From contig MLAK01000559.1 of assembly GCA_001839685.1 (NCBI GenBank), positions 32,667-96,666 of the forward strand: a stretch of DNA of 64,000 bases. Reading direction: 5' to 3'. A program made the position numbers and the translations under genes. The stretch is from Tritrichomonas foetus (taxonomy: Eukaryota > Parabasalia > Tritrichomonadida > Tritrichomonadidae). Of this stretch, positions 38,022-49,201 are shown piece after piece. The notes under the pieces were generated by a model. The model was not told where the DNA came from and made no database searches. It was given only the letters and a program-made list of their open reading frames with translations. How positions within the stretch are numbered: position 1 is the stretch's first letter; every line of letters starts with the position of its first letter.

Positions 38022-39332
38022 ATGAGCGTTCATGCAGCAACGATTTCGACTCATTCACTTTCTGCTGCATTACAAAGGATAGAAAAAACGATGCCTGTTC
38101 AAAGCCCATCAAACTTCACTTTTTCACACGATCAATCTCTCGATATGATAAAATATCTGCAAAACTCAATCAAAATCAAAGACAAATCGAATTTAATTGT
38201 CCAAATAAACATCAAATTCGGTGATACTTTGCTAAAAGAACTCTATCCGCCAATCGTAGATAAATTTTTAAATATAAATCCGCCACTTTCGCCTTTCCAG
38301 AAACTCATCATCAGTGACGAAATTACGAGTATGCTTCAATTTGTGACTTGGATAGTGTTATTCGATATCATAGATGATTGTTATTATCCCGAAGGCATAG
38401 ACGACGTTAGAAGGACGATATATGACAAACTCTCGATCGATTTCTCTCTTCTACAGAAAAAGTTGAACAGCTCAACTCTATCCCTTTCAGATAGATTCAT
38501 CGAATTATGGAGTTCTGTTGTTTGCGCCTCAATATTTACACTCGTTCTAACAATTTACCAAGATAGCGAACTATACAGAAACACGCCTTTTGCTCTCCGC
38601 ATCGAAAATGACGTCAGATTTTTATTGGTCGGCTTTGCCTCACCAAACGTAAAAGACTACCACCGATCGATTGTAAGTATCATGCCGAATGATCTTAAGA
38701 TAGCAGTTGCATCTATTGTTACGGTTGGCGGTGAAGATTATTCAACTGAGCTTACAACAGCCCTCACATATGAACCACAGATAGTAAATGCCTGGAACTC
38801 GAGGAAGGACATGCTCTTAATGGCCACAACGACAACCGGACTGATGGAAAATGCGATGAAGTTAAAAGGCGCTAGAATTGTCGCACCAAATAAAAAAGGA
38901 AGAACTGTGAAAAAAGGAAACGTTGAAAAAAGTGGCCTACCAATTGCTAAAGCTCGTGTTGTTTTAAAGAATACTGAAACAATGTTTAAAACATATGATA
39001 CTGATCGATCCAAAGTGATTTATGATATTTGTGCAACTGAAGAAACTTATAAAGAAGTGCCTACCGTTCCTCCAATTACGCAGCTTGGAATAACTTTTGA
39101 AAATTTTACAAAGGCACCACCAAAGCCGCCAATGGCGACATCTGTCAGGTCTCCCAGACCAAGACCAAAGACAACGCGTGCACCTGGAAAGAGAAATGCA
39201 TCTGCAAGATCAACGAGACCACCTGGATCACCAAGATTTAAATATCACAAAGTGCCTGATGTTCCGGAAATCATCAGTAAGGTTCAAGAAGTGAATGATT
39301 ATCTTCTCACGAATCCTCCTTTCAACTGTTAA
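38022..39332 (+). CDS. Hypothetical protein with basic Pro/Arg-rich tail
   Basis: 436 residues from ATG 38022 (the frame opens at an upstream TTG, not used). Residues ~1-270 look globular and helical, with a conserved-looking core (FQKLIISDEITSMLQFVTWI, DDVRRTIYDKLSIDFSLLQK). From ~285 the sequence turns basic and disordered (APNKKGRTVKKGN), and the end is Pro/Arg/Ser-rich (SPRPRPKTTRAPGKRN). There are no membrane spans or catalytic motif. I do not recognise the family; nucleic-acid or microtubule binding through the basic tail is possible. GC content is higher than the flanks, consistent with a real gene. Confidence 0.65.
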   Translation: MSVHAATISTHSLSAALQRIEKTMPVQSPSNFTFSHDQSLDMIKYLQNSIKIKDKSNLIVQINIKFGDTLLKELYPPIVDKFLNINPPLSPFQKLIISDEITSMLQFVTWIVLFDIIDDCYYPEGIDDVRRTIYDKLSIDFSLLQKKLNSSTLSLSDRFIELWSSVVCASIFTLVLTIYQDSELYRNTPFALRIENDVRFLLVGFASPNVKDYHRSIVSIMPNDLKIAVASIVTVGGEDYSTELTTALTYEPQIVNAWNSRKDMLLMATTTTGLMENAMKLKGARIVAPNKKGRTVKKGNVEKSGLPIAKARVVLKNTETMFKTYDTDRSKVIYDICATEETYKEVPTVPPITQLGITFENFTKAPPKPPMATSVRSPRPRPKTTRAPGKRNASARSTRPPGSPRFKYHKVPDVPEIISKVQEVNDYLLTNPPFNC

Positions 39333-39664
39333 AATTGTTATTTATTGTTCGATAATTTGGCTAACTTTTATTATTTGTGATTTTGAATTTTGTATTTTAT
39401 CTTTTGTTTTGTTTTGTTTTTTCCCCTCTTTATTTTTGATTTGGTTTATAGATTGTAAACATTTGGAATCTTTTGTTGCATTATTTCTGTGAATATGATG
39501 AATCAAGTTACAGATATTATTCTGTGAAATATTCTAATTATTGCTAAATAAAGAAAATTAAATATTTAGAATAAAAAAAAATAGAAAAATTACAGAGTAA
39601 ATGTATTAGATCGTCTACATATTTTATTAATAAACAATTACGAATTATTAAATAAAATTTATAA
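39333..39664. other. Convergent spacer
   Basis: A 332-base T-rich then A-rich spacer between converging genes. No strong stem-loop as seen at the other convergent junctions. Confidence 0.5.
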
Positions 39665-41443
39665 TTAGCCAATGATAACAACATCACTATCATCATCATC
39701 TAAGAACTTTCTAGAATTATTTCGATTACTGTTATTGTTATTGTTAAGATTGGAACTAAATATATTGATGGCACTTGAACCTGTCACGATAACCGAATCA
39801 GCTTCAACTTCATCATCATCATCATCATCAATAAATATGACTTCCTCTCTTTGTGTTGGATTTTGTGATTCAGTGGAAGTTTCATTTAGGGTTTTTGAAA
39901 GTTGGATTAACTGTGAACTATCATTATAATCATTCATGAAGATTGGTGATACGTAAGTTGAATTAGCTCGATCATTATAGCTATCGGTATGTTGGAAGCT
40001 ATTTCTAAGATTTGAAGTGTTTGACGAATTATGTAAAATATTTTGAGATTCATTAAAGGTATTTTGAAAGAAGTTTTGGGAGTTCTGAGAGATATTTGGT
40101 GTATTTTGTGAATTTGGAAGAAATACTTGTGAATCATCATATGAATTTTGTGAATTTGGAAATATACTTTGCGAATTCAAATATTCACGTTGTGTACTTT
40201 GGAATTCATTCTGTGTACTTTGAAATTCATTCTGCGTACTTTGGAATTCATTTTGTGCACTTTGAAATTCATTTTGGGTTTCTTGCTGGGTATTTTCTAA
40301 AGATTGACTTTTTTGTGAACACTGTGATGATGATCCTGATTTTTGAGTTGATGTATTAATCATGTAGAAGTCAAGGAAACCTTTATTTGCAGATTTTCTT
40401 ATGTAAGGATTGAACATTTTGTTAATTTTTTCAATTTGTTTTGGTTGTGTTTGTGTTGTTGATGTAATTTTTGCTGGTTTTGTCGCTTTCACAAACTCAA
40501 TCAACTCACTGTTAGATGAATGGTCTGAATATGGAACGGAATAACTTATACATGTTGCACCATCTCTGTTTATAACCTGTGGTGCTTTCCAAAAACCTCT
40601 TCCATTCCATCCAGATACAGAAAAAGTAGCGATTTGTGTCTTTCCGAGAGATTTTGCATATAAAAGTGAAGAATCCTGATTGCATTCTTGAATTCCAAGC
40701 AAATGAATCATTGCTGATTCTTTATCGTCAACAAGAAAATCACCACTTCGATAGCCAGAAGATGCCAGATCCCTTAAAGTTTTCATTCTCGTTTCTGGCG
40801 CATAAACTTTACACGCAGTAGCTTCAGCAACATCAAAAACAAGTTCTTCTTTACCAATTGTATAAGTTCCTATTGTTATGATAAATCCACGAGGCAAAAG
40901 TTCTTTCACCTTCGAAATAACAAAATTTACACATTCACTCCGAGGTGGAACATTTATATTGCTACACGCATATGTGCAATCCATAAATAATTGATCAATA
41001 GGTGAAAAGAAAGCAGCACTTTGAACAACTGAAGGCTCTGCTCTGAAATCTCCGGTATGTAATATTTTCTTTCCATTTTTAAGCTCGAAAACAAACATTG
41101 CACTACCTGGTGTGTGATTTGCATTTAATACGTGAACTTTAACACCTTCAACAACAATTGTAGTATTTGGTTGGCATATCTGAATACAAGGTTGAACTTT
41201 CGGTACTTTTAAAATCAGCATTTTGGCGGTAATTTCCGTACAATGAAGAACTCGAGGCGCTTTAAAGCCTTGGATTCCAGATAAGTGATCTGAATGAGCA
41301 TGACTCAAAAAACTATGTATATAATTCGGGAAAGTTTTGCAATGCCAATCGACTGTAAAGTTTGTTCCGGGTACTGAAAAATGATACGGTGGTTTTCGTG
41401 GTTCTGCTCTTTTTGGAGGGGAAGTTGAAGCTGAAAGTGACAT
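39665..41443 (-). CDS. SNM1/Pso2-family DNA cross-link repair nuclease (metallo-beta-lactamase + DRMBL)
   Basis: 592 residues from ATG 41443. The metallo-beta-lactamase fold lies at the N-terminus. Metal ligands are His48, His50, Asp52 and His53 in SHAHSDHL, His110 in NANHTPGSA, and Asp132 in LHTGDFR, with the family motif LFMDCTY next. The beta-CASP/DRMBL region continues to ~340, including ISYSVPYSDHSSNSELIEFV. This is the SNM1A/Pso2 type of 5'-exonuclease used to unhook interstrand cross-links. It is unusual that ~250 residues follow the catalytic part: Gln/Asn/Ser-rich with five QNEFQST-type repeats, then an acidic box (IFIDDDDDDE) and an acidic-hydrophobic C-terminus (DDDDSDVVIIG) that looks like SUMO-interacting motifs (inference). 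Confidence 0.9.
   Translation of the reverse strand: MSLSASTSPPKRAEPRKPPYHFSVPGTNFTVDWHCKTFPNYIHSFLSHAHSDHLSGIQGFKAPRVLHCTEITAKMLILKVPKVQPCIQICQPNTTIVVEGVKVHVLNANHTPGSAMFVFELKNGKKILHTGDFRAEPSVVQSAAFFSPIDQLFMDCTYACSNINVPPRSECVNFVISKVKELLPRGFIITIGTYTIGKEELVFDVAEATACKVYAPETRMKTLRDLASSGYRSGDFLVDDKESAMIHLLGIQECNQDSSLLYAKSLGKTQIATFSVSGWNGRGFWKAPQVINRDGATCISYSVPYSDHSSNSELIEFVKATKPAKITSTTQTQPKQIEKINKMFNPYIRKSANKGFLDFYMINTSTQKSGSSSQCSQKSQSLENTQQETQNEFQSAQNEFQSTQNEFQSTQNEFQSTQREYLNSQSIFPNSQNSYDDSQVFLPNSQNTPNISQNSQNFFQNTFNESQNILHNSSNTSNLRNSFQHTDSYNDRANSTYVSPIFMNDYNDSSQLIQLSKTLNETSTESQNPTQREEVIFIDDDDDDEVEADSVIVTGSSAINIFSSNLNNNNNSNRNNSRKFLDDDDSDVVIIG
40172..40285. repeat. 21-bp coding tandem repeat (QNEFQST)
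   Basis: About five imperfect copies of a 21-base unit in the SNM1 gene, encoding the heptapeptide QNEFQS(T/A). Confidence 0.8.
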
Positions 41444-42170
41444 TGATTGAAATCAAAAACTTTTTAAGATTGTATTAAGTCAGATAGAAAAAATTCGCCA
41501 AATATATTCTGAAAAAGCTGGAGTATAACAAAGGAAGTTCCCTTCTCTTTAGAAAAAGTTTATGTTAGAATCATCTGGATCATTTATTACTCGTGAATAT
41601 CTTCAGAACCACATGTGCTATTTACTTGATAAAAAATTTTCAGTGTGGAAAATTTTTTATCTCATCAAAATCCATAAAAATCTGTTTCATAACATTCATT
41701 CATTTATAGATTTGAAAAAATGATTCTAGGGGAAATTTTTAAGAATATATTTTATAATTTTCTGATAAATACTATACAAATATGCTACGGTAATTATAAT
41801 AAAAATACTTATCAAAATTAATTATTGATTTGATGATTAAATGTTGTTGCAAAAACATTCAAAGACTGTTGGTTGATTAATTAATATATTATTGGTAGTT
41901 CAATTGTCATAAGTCGAAAAAAAGAAGAAAAAAGCATAAATGCGAATTCATTATTAGATATTGAAAAATCTTAAAAAATTGTTGATGTTTTGGAAATTAA
42001 ATCATTTTTATAGAAAGCATTTTGCTTCGATATGGTTGTCATTGTTTTTGAGTGGGCTCGAGAGAAACTGGACAAAACTATATTGAAAAATAATATTAAA
42101 TTATAAACGTACTATTGTCAGCCCTTTATATTGAAGATTTTCTTGACGGTTTTGGTCGGCCTTTCGAAAG
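41444..42170. other. Divergent spacer upstream of eS10
   Basis: About 730 bases, very AT-rich except near 42115-42170, where GC rises toward the ribosomal protein gene. The final 60 bases are open in the eS10 5' leader but out of frame. No RNA gene is recognised. Confidence 0.5.
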
Positions 42171-42632
42171 ATGTGGATGCCCGCCCCAGTTCGCAGGAGA
42201 ATTCTCCAATACTTATTTGAAAACGGTGTTCTCGTTGTCTCTGATAACCAATCTGGAACTCATGAAGAACTCGATTGCCTCAACATTTATGCATTTCAAA
42301 TCGGTCGTTCATTAACAAACAAGGGATTCTGCAAGAAGCAATACGCCTGGTCCCACGCATACTTCACCCTTAACGACAAGGGAATCGAATATCTCCGCAA
42401 TTACTTCGGCCTTCCAGCTAATGCCGCTCCAGCAACACTCGCCCCACGCCAAGCTGAACTCCTCGAAAAGGACCGCCGTGAAGGACGCTTCGGTGGACGC
42501 GGTGGAAACCGTCGTGGTGGCCGTGGCTTTGGAGGTCGCCCAGATGGCCGTGGATCATTCCGTGGTGGCCGTGGCCGCAGGCAACAACAAGAAGGAGCTG
42601 AAGCTCCAGCTGAAGCTGCCGCAACAGAATAA
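42171..42632 (+). CDS. RPS10: 40S ribosomal protein eS10 (S10/plectin domain)
   Basis: 153 residues from ATG 42171. The S10-plectin winged-helix domain covers ~1-95: MWMPAPVRRRILQYLFENGV, IGRSLTNKGFCKKQYAWSHA, YFTLNDKGIEYLRNYFGLP. It is followed by the Arg/Gly-rich tail (RGGNRRGGRGFGGRPDGRG) typical of eS10 and an Ala/Glu end. MWMP aligns with the family's MLMP/MLIP start, which settles the initiation codon. eS10 sits at the head of the small subunit near the mRNA entry region. Codon use is strongly GC-ending compared with neighbours, as expected for a very highly expressed gene. Confidence 0.96.
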   Translation: MWMPAPVRRRILQYLFENGVLVVSDNQSGTHEELDCLNIYAFQIGRSLTNKGFCKKQYAWSHAYFTLNDKGIEYLRNYFGLPANAAPATLAPRQAELLEKDRREGRFGGRGGNRRGGRGFGGRPDGRGSFRGGRGRRQQQEGAEAPAEAAATE

Positions 42633-43368
42633 ATGATGAGAATGTAGCACATATTTCTGAAATTCTGGCAATATTTATTTTTTTCTTTTATATATATGAC
42701 TCGATTGAAAACTTGTTATCCTTGAGTGTGGTTTAGAGAAAAATGAGAAACAACAAAAAATTCATAAAATTTTGATGCCAATATTTTCATTCTCACAAAA
42801 AGTCGGTTTTATCATTGAGTTATTTTGTGGATAAAGCGTAATGATGTCCATAAAACTATCCAAGTGAATGAAAGAATCATTAATTGAGAAATAAATGAAA
42901 TAATAATTTTCATCAAAATTATAACAACAAGAGAATATTTTAATTAAACAATTTTCAATGTAATGATTTATAACTGGTAATTCATAACTTCTAATCAAAT
43001 TGTGAAGAAAATTTTGGTCATCAAATCTGATGGTGGAAATCTTCACTCGATTCAGGTTATAAAAGAGGTGCTTATAATTAAAGAAATATCAATAAATAAC
43101 AATTTATCAAAAATTAGCTAATCATTTAACATTTATGAAGATGAAAATCTTTAATCAATAATTCAGAACTTCTGAATCAGATTGGGAATCAATTCAGAAA
43201 ATTGAATATATTTAACTTTTTGATATAACACTTTTATTTTTATTTCAATATCATAACCGCAAAAAGTTTTTAAAAAAATGTGAGATAAAACGATAATTTG
43301 AACGCTAGCAAAAAAAAATGAAGTCGATTTATCGAAAGATTAAGTGAAATATCATTTTTTTATTTGTG
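42633..43368. other. Spacer between eS10 and the PH-LRR gene
   Basis: A minus-strand open stretch (~42762-43070) with protein-like composition has only a GTG and no ATG; a decayed gene end is possible. The rest is AT-rich. Confidence 0.4.
43352..43356 (+). promoter_or_regulatory. Initiator-like TCATT
   Basis: TCATT with A+1 at 43354, 15 bases before the ATG at 43369. It fits the trichomonad initiator in sequence and spacing, suggesting the broken PH-LRR gene still has its promoter. Confidence 0.5.
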
Positions 43369-45624
43369 ATGAGCGAAGATAGTTTATTTGTTGTCATTTC
43401 CAAAAACAAATTGAAGCCACTCAGAACATTTGTCTGGACCAGAGAAGAAAGGATAGTTCTTGCAATGCCAGTAAATTATAAAACCAATAAAAAATTTCTA
43501 AGCGGATACATCATGATTACATATGGAGGTGTTTATGTATTTCGTCAGAAGTTAATTTCTAATCCAATAATGAAAGTTCGAGTCAGCTTTTTTGATATTC
43601 GCAGAATTACAGTGATGGACAAAAAAACTATTGAAGTTAAAATGGAACTCGGAAAATTCTTTATTAAATCGAAAGAAATTAAAGCAATCATCCATGTTAT
43701 CAAATTAATTCTAAATGAATCAACATTTAACGTTCCAAGATTGAAATTGATAAAATTCATATCACAAGATCCAACTCCACAAGTTGAAATCCATCATAGA
43801 CCAGAAAATTTATTTATTAAGAGAACAATCTTACTTGCACATTTTTATGACCAACGAGGAGAAATGTTAAATAGTGTGAAATACTTCGAAAAGTATGAAG
43901 ACAATCCAACAAGTTTGATTACACTTGGACCACATTTTTAGCCCATTGGATATGAAGGACCTTTTGGACATTCAATTGGATGGGAAGCAAAATTAGAAGG
44001 AGTTGTTTTTCAAAATTGTTGTTTGGATCAATTCAATGTATTATTTGAAGCAATTCTAAAAAATTCAATTAATATAACGAAAATTGCATTCACTGATTAT
44101 ACTAGTGGAAGATGGAACATTTTTGAACTCGACAAGATCGAAGAAACAAAAGTGAAATCGTTCGTTTTTCTTAGAGATAGTTATCCAATTATTAAATCCT
44201 TCTTAAGTGGTGCTATAAACTACTATCCCACAATTGAAGAATTTACAATTTCTAATTGTGAATTAACAAATGTTCAATTAGGAAAAATATTTTTAATGAT
44301 ATCAAAATTAGATTGTTGTAAGAATATGAAAACGCTTACAATCAAAGGAATGAATAATAAATCTTTCCCATTTGATAAATTTACAATTATGATGGAAAAT
44401 TTAACCGATCTTCAGTCACTTTATATTTCAGAACTAGACTTTGATGGTAGTTTAATCCTTGCTTCTTTATGTAAATCACAGTCTCATGTGAAGCGAGTTA
44501 AAATAGATAATATGGCGTTTATCGCTTCAATAAACGTAAGTGTCCTTAAATTACCACCAGAGCTCATTCTTCTCAATTTATCTAACAATTCATTTGCACA
44601 AAATGCTCTTAAATCAACATTACAATTAATAACATCACCTTCTAACAATATTACACCAATTGTTGTCCAAATGGCTAATCTAAAACTAAAAGTGTCTGCA
44701 ATGAGGATTTTTAAAGCATTTGAATTTCATGATTTAAGATCAAATATTGCAGAATTTGATTGGTCAGGAAATATTATATCTTATGATATGGTGAATGGTT
44801 TCTTTTCTTTTTTATATACCCAAAAAAAGATGAGAATGCTTATTTTAAATGATATCAAACTCGAAAAACAAAAACACTTTTTCGACTCATTAAGCAAATA
44901 TATCATTTTTAATCAACTTCAAGGCTTTGACATTAGTGGGAAATTTTCTTCAAAAATCATATGCCCATTTTTATCAAGTCTAAAGAATTCTGTTTTCATT
45001 AGAAGAATTGGATTTAGATGTATTAATGGTGGTGATAGCATTGTTAAATCATTGACTGATTTAATTCCAACACTCCCATTTTTGACTGAAATTATTGGTG
45101 ATGGAAATTCACCAATATCATTAAGTGTTTTCTACAATTTTTGGGAAGCAGTTTTTAATAATTCATCAATATGTAATAATGACATTCCTAAGAAAGATTT
45201 AAAGAAGCTTAAATTGGATCCTCAAAGTTTTGATGAAAATTATAAACAAATGTTTAAAGCACTCCAAAGTCGTCCACAGCCATCAAAGCTTGAACAAAGG
45301 GTAGATTACATTATCAATAAATTGTCGATTGTTAACAGTAATCCTTTATTATCAAACACACAGTATACAGGAGATATTTTCATTGAATCAACATCAACAC
45401 CATTATTAGATACAATTAGAGACCAATTTGCTGAAGTCGAACCAGAACCAGTCGATGATCATGTGGTTTATGAGGTTCCTGAAAGTAAGATCATGAACTC
45501 AATTCTGAAGCCAAGTTCTTTATCTGATATGGAGGAAGATCAATTGAATAATGAAGCTGTTGTCATCAATAGTGATAAATCTGATTATCGTTTTGATTCA
45601 ACTGCAAGTTACAATGAAGTATAA
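43369..45624 (+). pseudogene. CARMIL-like PH-LRR protein gene interrupted by one in-frame TAG
   Basis: One reading frame of 752 codons runs from ATG 43369 to TAA at 45622-45624, broken only by TAG at 43939-43941 (codon 191). Before it is a PH-like domain (SGYIMITYGGVYVFRQ, FDIRRITVMDKKTIEVKME); after it are coding-like linker (PIGYEGPFGHSIGWEAKLEG), an array of leucine-rich repeats (~230-560; PPELILLNLSNNSFAQNALK, GFDISGKF), and a tail with an acidic Pro-rich segment. This is the CARMIL-type layout (PH + LRR, actin capping-protein regulators) common in trichomonads. Both halves keep clean coding sequence and an initiator lies upstream, so the stop is recent, a base-call error, or read through. 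A piece called from TTG at 44023 alone would be only the second half. Confidence 0.7.
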
Positions 45625-47462
45625 AATTTGATTTATGTCGACTCTTAAATATTTTTTCTTAATTTTCATACACTTTTTTTTTCTCCAACATACAAATCCT
45701 ACCAGTTGATCGTAGGAATTCCGGGTCTTCTCGTGTGACTTGAAATAATACCACTAACAATGAAGTGAATAATGAAAGATAAATCCACAATATGTACCTA
45801 TCCTTTCAAAAATTTTTATCCAATAGATCTCATTCTAATGTAACAGACAATACCATCTCAATATTAAAAGATGTTTTGTTCACTACAGAAGTGAAAGAAG
45901 CAATTTTATTTTATGAATAATAACTAGATAAATAAAATTCACATTCAAGTTCCCCATTTTGGCCATTCATAAATCATGTCAAGCGACTTTCAGACATTCA
46001 CATGAAATTATACAATAAAACAGTTAATATTATACAGATAATTATCATTCACATCCAAATTGACGCATTTTTTGAATCTTTGCTCATATAATTCCCGGAA
46101 AATCAAATTAACACTCAGGGAAAATCAAATTGTACAAATTGAGAATTGTCAGATTGAAAAGATGATCAAATTTTCTATCGATCAAAAAATCAAATTTAAA
46201 ATACAATCAAATGTCCAAAAATGGAATTGTTAAATGAGACAGAAAAATCAAATTGCTAAACTGATTCTAAAAGAGCATCAAATTATCTATCGTTCAAATT
46301 GTCAGATTTTAGAGAAAAACATTGTCTATTTTTTGATGGGAATCGTAAATGCCCCTTCGGTTTTGAGGTCAATTAATCGTGATATTGACCATATGAGAAA
46401 AATATCTAAAAATCGAAAGAACCATGTATCTTAAAAAATACTGATTTTTTCAGGAATTAAGAATTTTTTCTCTAGTAGTGAAAATTGAAGGTCTCAAAAT
46501 TCGACCACGCTTATAATTGTATTCATTTTTATGAATTCCAAAAAGAGTTTCTATTTGTCACTCAAGACTGTACAGATCATTTACAATTGTAAATATATGG
46601 TGTAGATAATCTTTCACATACTCATTTTCTTCAGCCAACATATCCAATCCAACATTACTTTATAAATTACATGAAATAATTTAAATCGGTCAAAGGTATC
46701 AAAATGATCAGAAATATCGTTTTTGTAACACATTTATTAAAACCTATCAGAATAAAATCCAAGAAGATAGATTTTTCTGGTCTTGTCCGCAAAAGAGTAT
46801 TATTATATTTCACAATGTTTTTTAAAGAAGATTCATTCACATATTCAATGTATGAATCTGTTAACATTGTTGGGTATACTTATCTAGTTCTTTAGTCATA
46901 ATCTAAAAAAGAAAAATATGTATCCTAGTCTTTGAAAAAATCTGAGTAATCACTCGGGAAACAATCTGAAATACTATTGGAAAGGTTCGATGAATTATTT
47001 AGAATTGGGTTTTCTTTTTCAGAGTTTGCAGCTTCTAAATTGCATTAGATTTAGATTCAAATTAAATATGAATAATTCCAAGTCTTTTTCTTAGAATCCA
47101 GGGGCTTTGGAGAAGGAAATTTGATGTGTTATTTCGCGGAACACTTTTTTCCTTTGGAATAAGTTCGTCAAGAAAGTTTTTTCATAACCAATTAAAAATT
47201 TATTTTAAAGTTTTGAGATATATTCTGATTATACTCTTCGAAAATATATTCCTCAAGTTAGCTTAACTTCAGTTTATGTTGAACCTTTTGCTTTTACATT
47301 ATTAATTTGGGTGAGAAACAATGGCACCGATATTTATTAAGTAGGTTTTTTAAATCTTCTTTAAATTTGGGTTCTTTTTTTCATATCCATTAAACTTGTG
47401 TCAATAAATTATCGATTTCACAATTGGTATTAATCTGTTTCGTGGTTTTCACAATGTCTTTT
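45625..47462. other. Gene-free transition into mobile-element DNA
   Basis: 1.8 kb with short repeated AAATCAAATTGT-like words around 46085-46310 and small frames (66 codons at 46234, others) without recognisable features. A slightly GC-richer 60-base patch near 45690-45750 contains CCTAC...GTAGG pairing but no RNA family I know. Probably decayed insertions. Confidence 0.45.
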
Positions 47463-48100
47463 TCATTGAAGTTGTTTGATATTAGGTTCTCCATCTACAA
47501 CAGCTTGTTCCCAAAATTTTAAACCAAAAATCAAATTTTTACTTTCTAATCTATAAATTGGTGATACATAATCTCTAACTTTATGATTTTCTTCTATAAG
47601 TTGCCTCAACTCAGCAATACAAGGAAATCCTTTTTCAGCAAAATGGACATATTATCATTAATCAACGTATGGTTATGGTTTGTGTTGCTAATAGTTTGTA
47701 TCGATATTTTTCCGATTTCTACTGTACTATAATTTGATATTGCTTGCCCATTCTGATATAAGATATTTTGTGTATCTGCAGTCCATTTTCTCATCAGACT
47801 CACTATTTTTGGAAACATGGAAAACGCTTTGTTTTCATACTCTTTCATTCTTCCTTTTATCATATCAATGCCTTGAGTTGTCTCACTTCTTCTTCTCATC
47901 GTCTCTTCATCATATGCCACATTGCATTGATGAATATTATCTTTCAGATAATGATAAGCTTCATCGTTATTCGGATTATTCATGTTCATTTGTTGAAACT
48001 CTGATCGCAAATGATGTATTAATGTACTGTCAGAGTATGCCTGATAGGATAGAAAAGAAATATTTTTATCGAACCAGTGAAGGATATCATTTCTCTTGTA
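47463..48100 (-). pseudogene. Frameshifted gene relic of unknown family
   Basis: Minus-strand frame open from 48100 without an ATG until internal Mets. It has coding-like sequence (DILHWFDKNISFLSYQAYSD, NDEAYHYLKDNIHQCNVAYD, MIKGRMKEYENKAFSMFPKI). Near 47645 the frame must shift by one base to continue as CIAELRQLIEENHKVRDYVS and LIFGLKFWEQAVVDGEPN, ending at TGA 47463-47465. Missing start plus frameshift mark a relic. The homolog is unknown; location beside transposons suggests a mobile-element or repeat-family protein. Confidence 0.5.
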
Positions 48101-48229
48101 TCAATACCTTAATACCTTAATAAACTTATTATGCGTACCTATTCGAAATAGTTCTGCTTTGTGCGAATTTCGTTTACATCTGTAAGCTTATTTTTCCAAT
48201 CAAAAGAATGATTGAATATGGAAGGATCA

Positions 48230-48860
48230 ATGCAACAACAGAGCTATCACTACAAGCTGTGGATGAACTATTTCAACAGTACTTTTTGAGCCTAGATGAA
48301 ACTGGATTTGTCACCTGAAAGACGCCAACGAAGTACCCCTTCTGGCTCCATCAACTCATAATCGACTCTTTAGCATCTTATGGAGTTGATCGCCTTATCA
48401 AGAGGACAACGATGCTTGCAACAATATTTGGTGATGGGACATTTTCACAGCCATACATTGTAGTTTAACGTTAAACGATAGATGAAAATTTATTCCTTCA
48501 TGGAATCAATGGTGAAAACCGCCGAATCATCTTTCAAGGGAATACCTTTATGATTTCATAATTATTTAATCACTGGACTGAAGAAACTTTCTGGCCTATA
48601 ATCGAAAGACGGCGTGAAAAATCTACTTTCGATGGTTACTATATTCATTCTCGATACCTTTTTAAATGACGGCTGCCAAGAAGGCAAATTATCGTTAATG
48701 TTCTTCCAGCACACTCATGTGGTCAAAGGCAGATGTTGAATTTGAGATTAATTTCTATCGAAAAATCTGCCAAAGCTTCATATTGAAACCAAACAAAATT
48801 GAGTCAAGCTTTTGAAATTGTGTCCATCGTTGATGATTAATTGTGCTTGATATAAATGAT
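48230..48860 (+). pseudogene. DDE transposase relic
   Basis: Conceptual reading with several stops shows DDE transposase landmarks: LDETGFVT, a KTPTKYPFWLHQLI-like segment, RTTMLATIFGDGTFSQPYIV, NHWTEETFWPIIERRREK and VLPAHSCGQ. The spacing and the HSCGQ-type third motif fit the DDE_1/pogo-jerky superfamily common in trichomonads. Stop codons interrupt it at least five times, so it is dead. Confidence 0.55.
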
Positions 48861-49085
48861 ATGTTAGTGAAGATGAAGCGATATATAATCGAATCAATTT
48901 GGAATTGGCGATAAAAGTGGGCCACACATGATGAAGAACTTGTCCATCTTCAATTAAATAGATGAATTCATTTATAAGAGAGTAAAATTATATAAAAACT
49001 TTAACTTATTAATTATTTAAATAAAACATATATTTTGAAAATACTATTTTTCAAATTTCTCTTATATATGAACTCCTTTCTATAC

Positions 49086-49189
49086 ATCGGGAATCTTTTG
49101 AGTATAATGACTTTTTTATAAGCAAAAAATTCAATGGCATTAACTTTTATTCTTAACTGTTTTTTAACACCACTTAAAAGATTCCCGAT
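49086..49189. repeat. Short inverted-repeat unit (MITE-like hairpin)
   Basis: ATCGGGAATCTTTTGAGT (49086-49103) and ACTTAAAAGATTCCCGAT (49172-49189) are complementary at 17 of 18 positions and bracket ~70 bases. The right arm lies 12 bases from the left end of the Tc1-like element. It could be a miniature element or an outer repeat of the same insertion. Confidence 0.6.
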
Positions 49190-49201
49190 TTTTCGATAAA
49201 G

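Noticed and set aside
42401..42652. Long antisense frames opposite the eS10 Arg/Gly tail
   Set aside because: Pro/Arg and His-rich translations are shadows of the GC-rich RGG coding sequence.
42762..43046. 94-codon minus-strand frame after eS10
   Set aside because: Starts at GTG with no ATG back to an in-frame TGA; protein-like in part, so at most a relic.
45690..45750. Possible small RNA with CCTAC/GTAGG pairing
   Set aside because: Only a 5-bp stem, no match to tRNA, 5S, U-snRNA or snoRNA landmarks.
46085..46310. AAATCAAATTGT word cluster resembling a CRISPR-like array
   Set aside because: Spacing and unit sequence are irregular and AT-only; a eukaryotic context makes CRISPR implausible.
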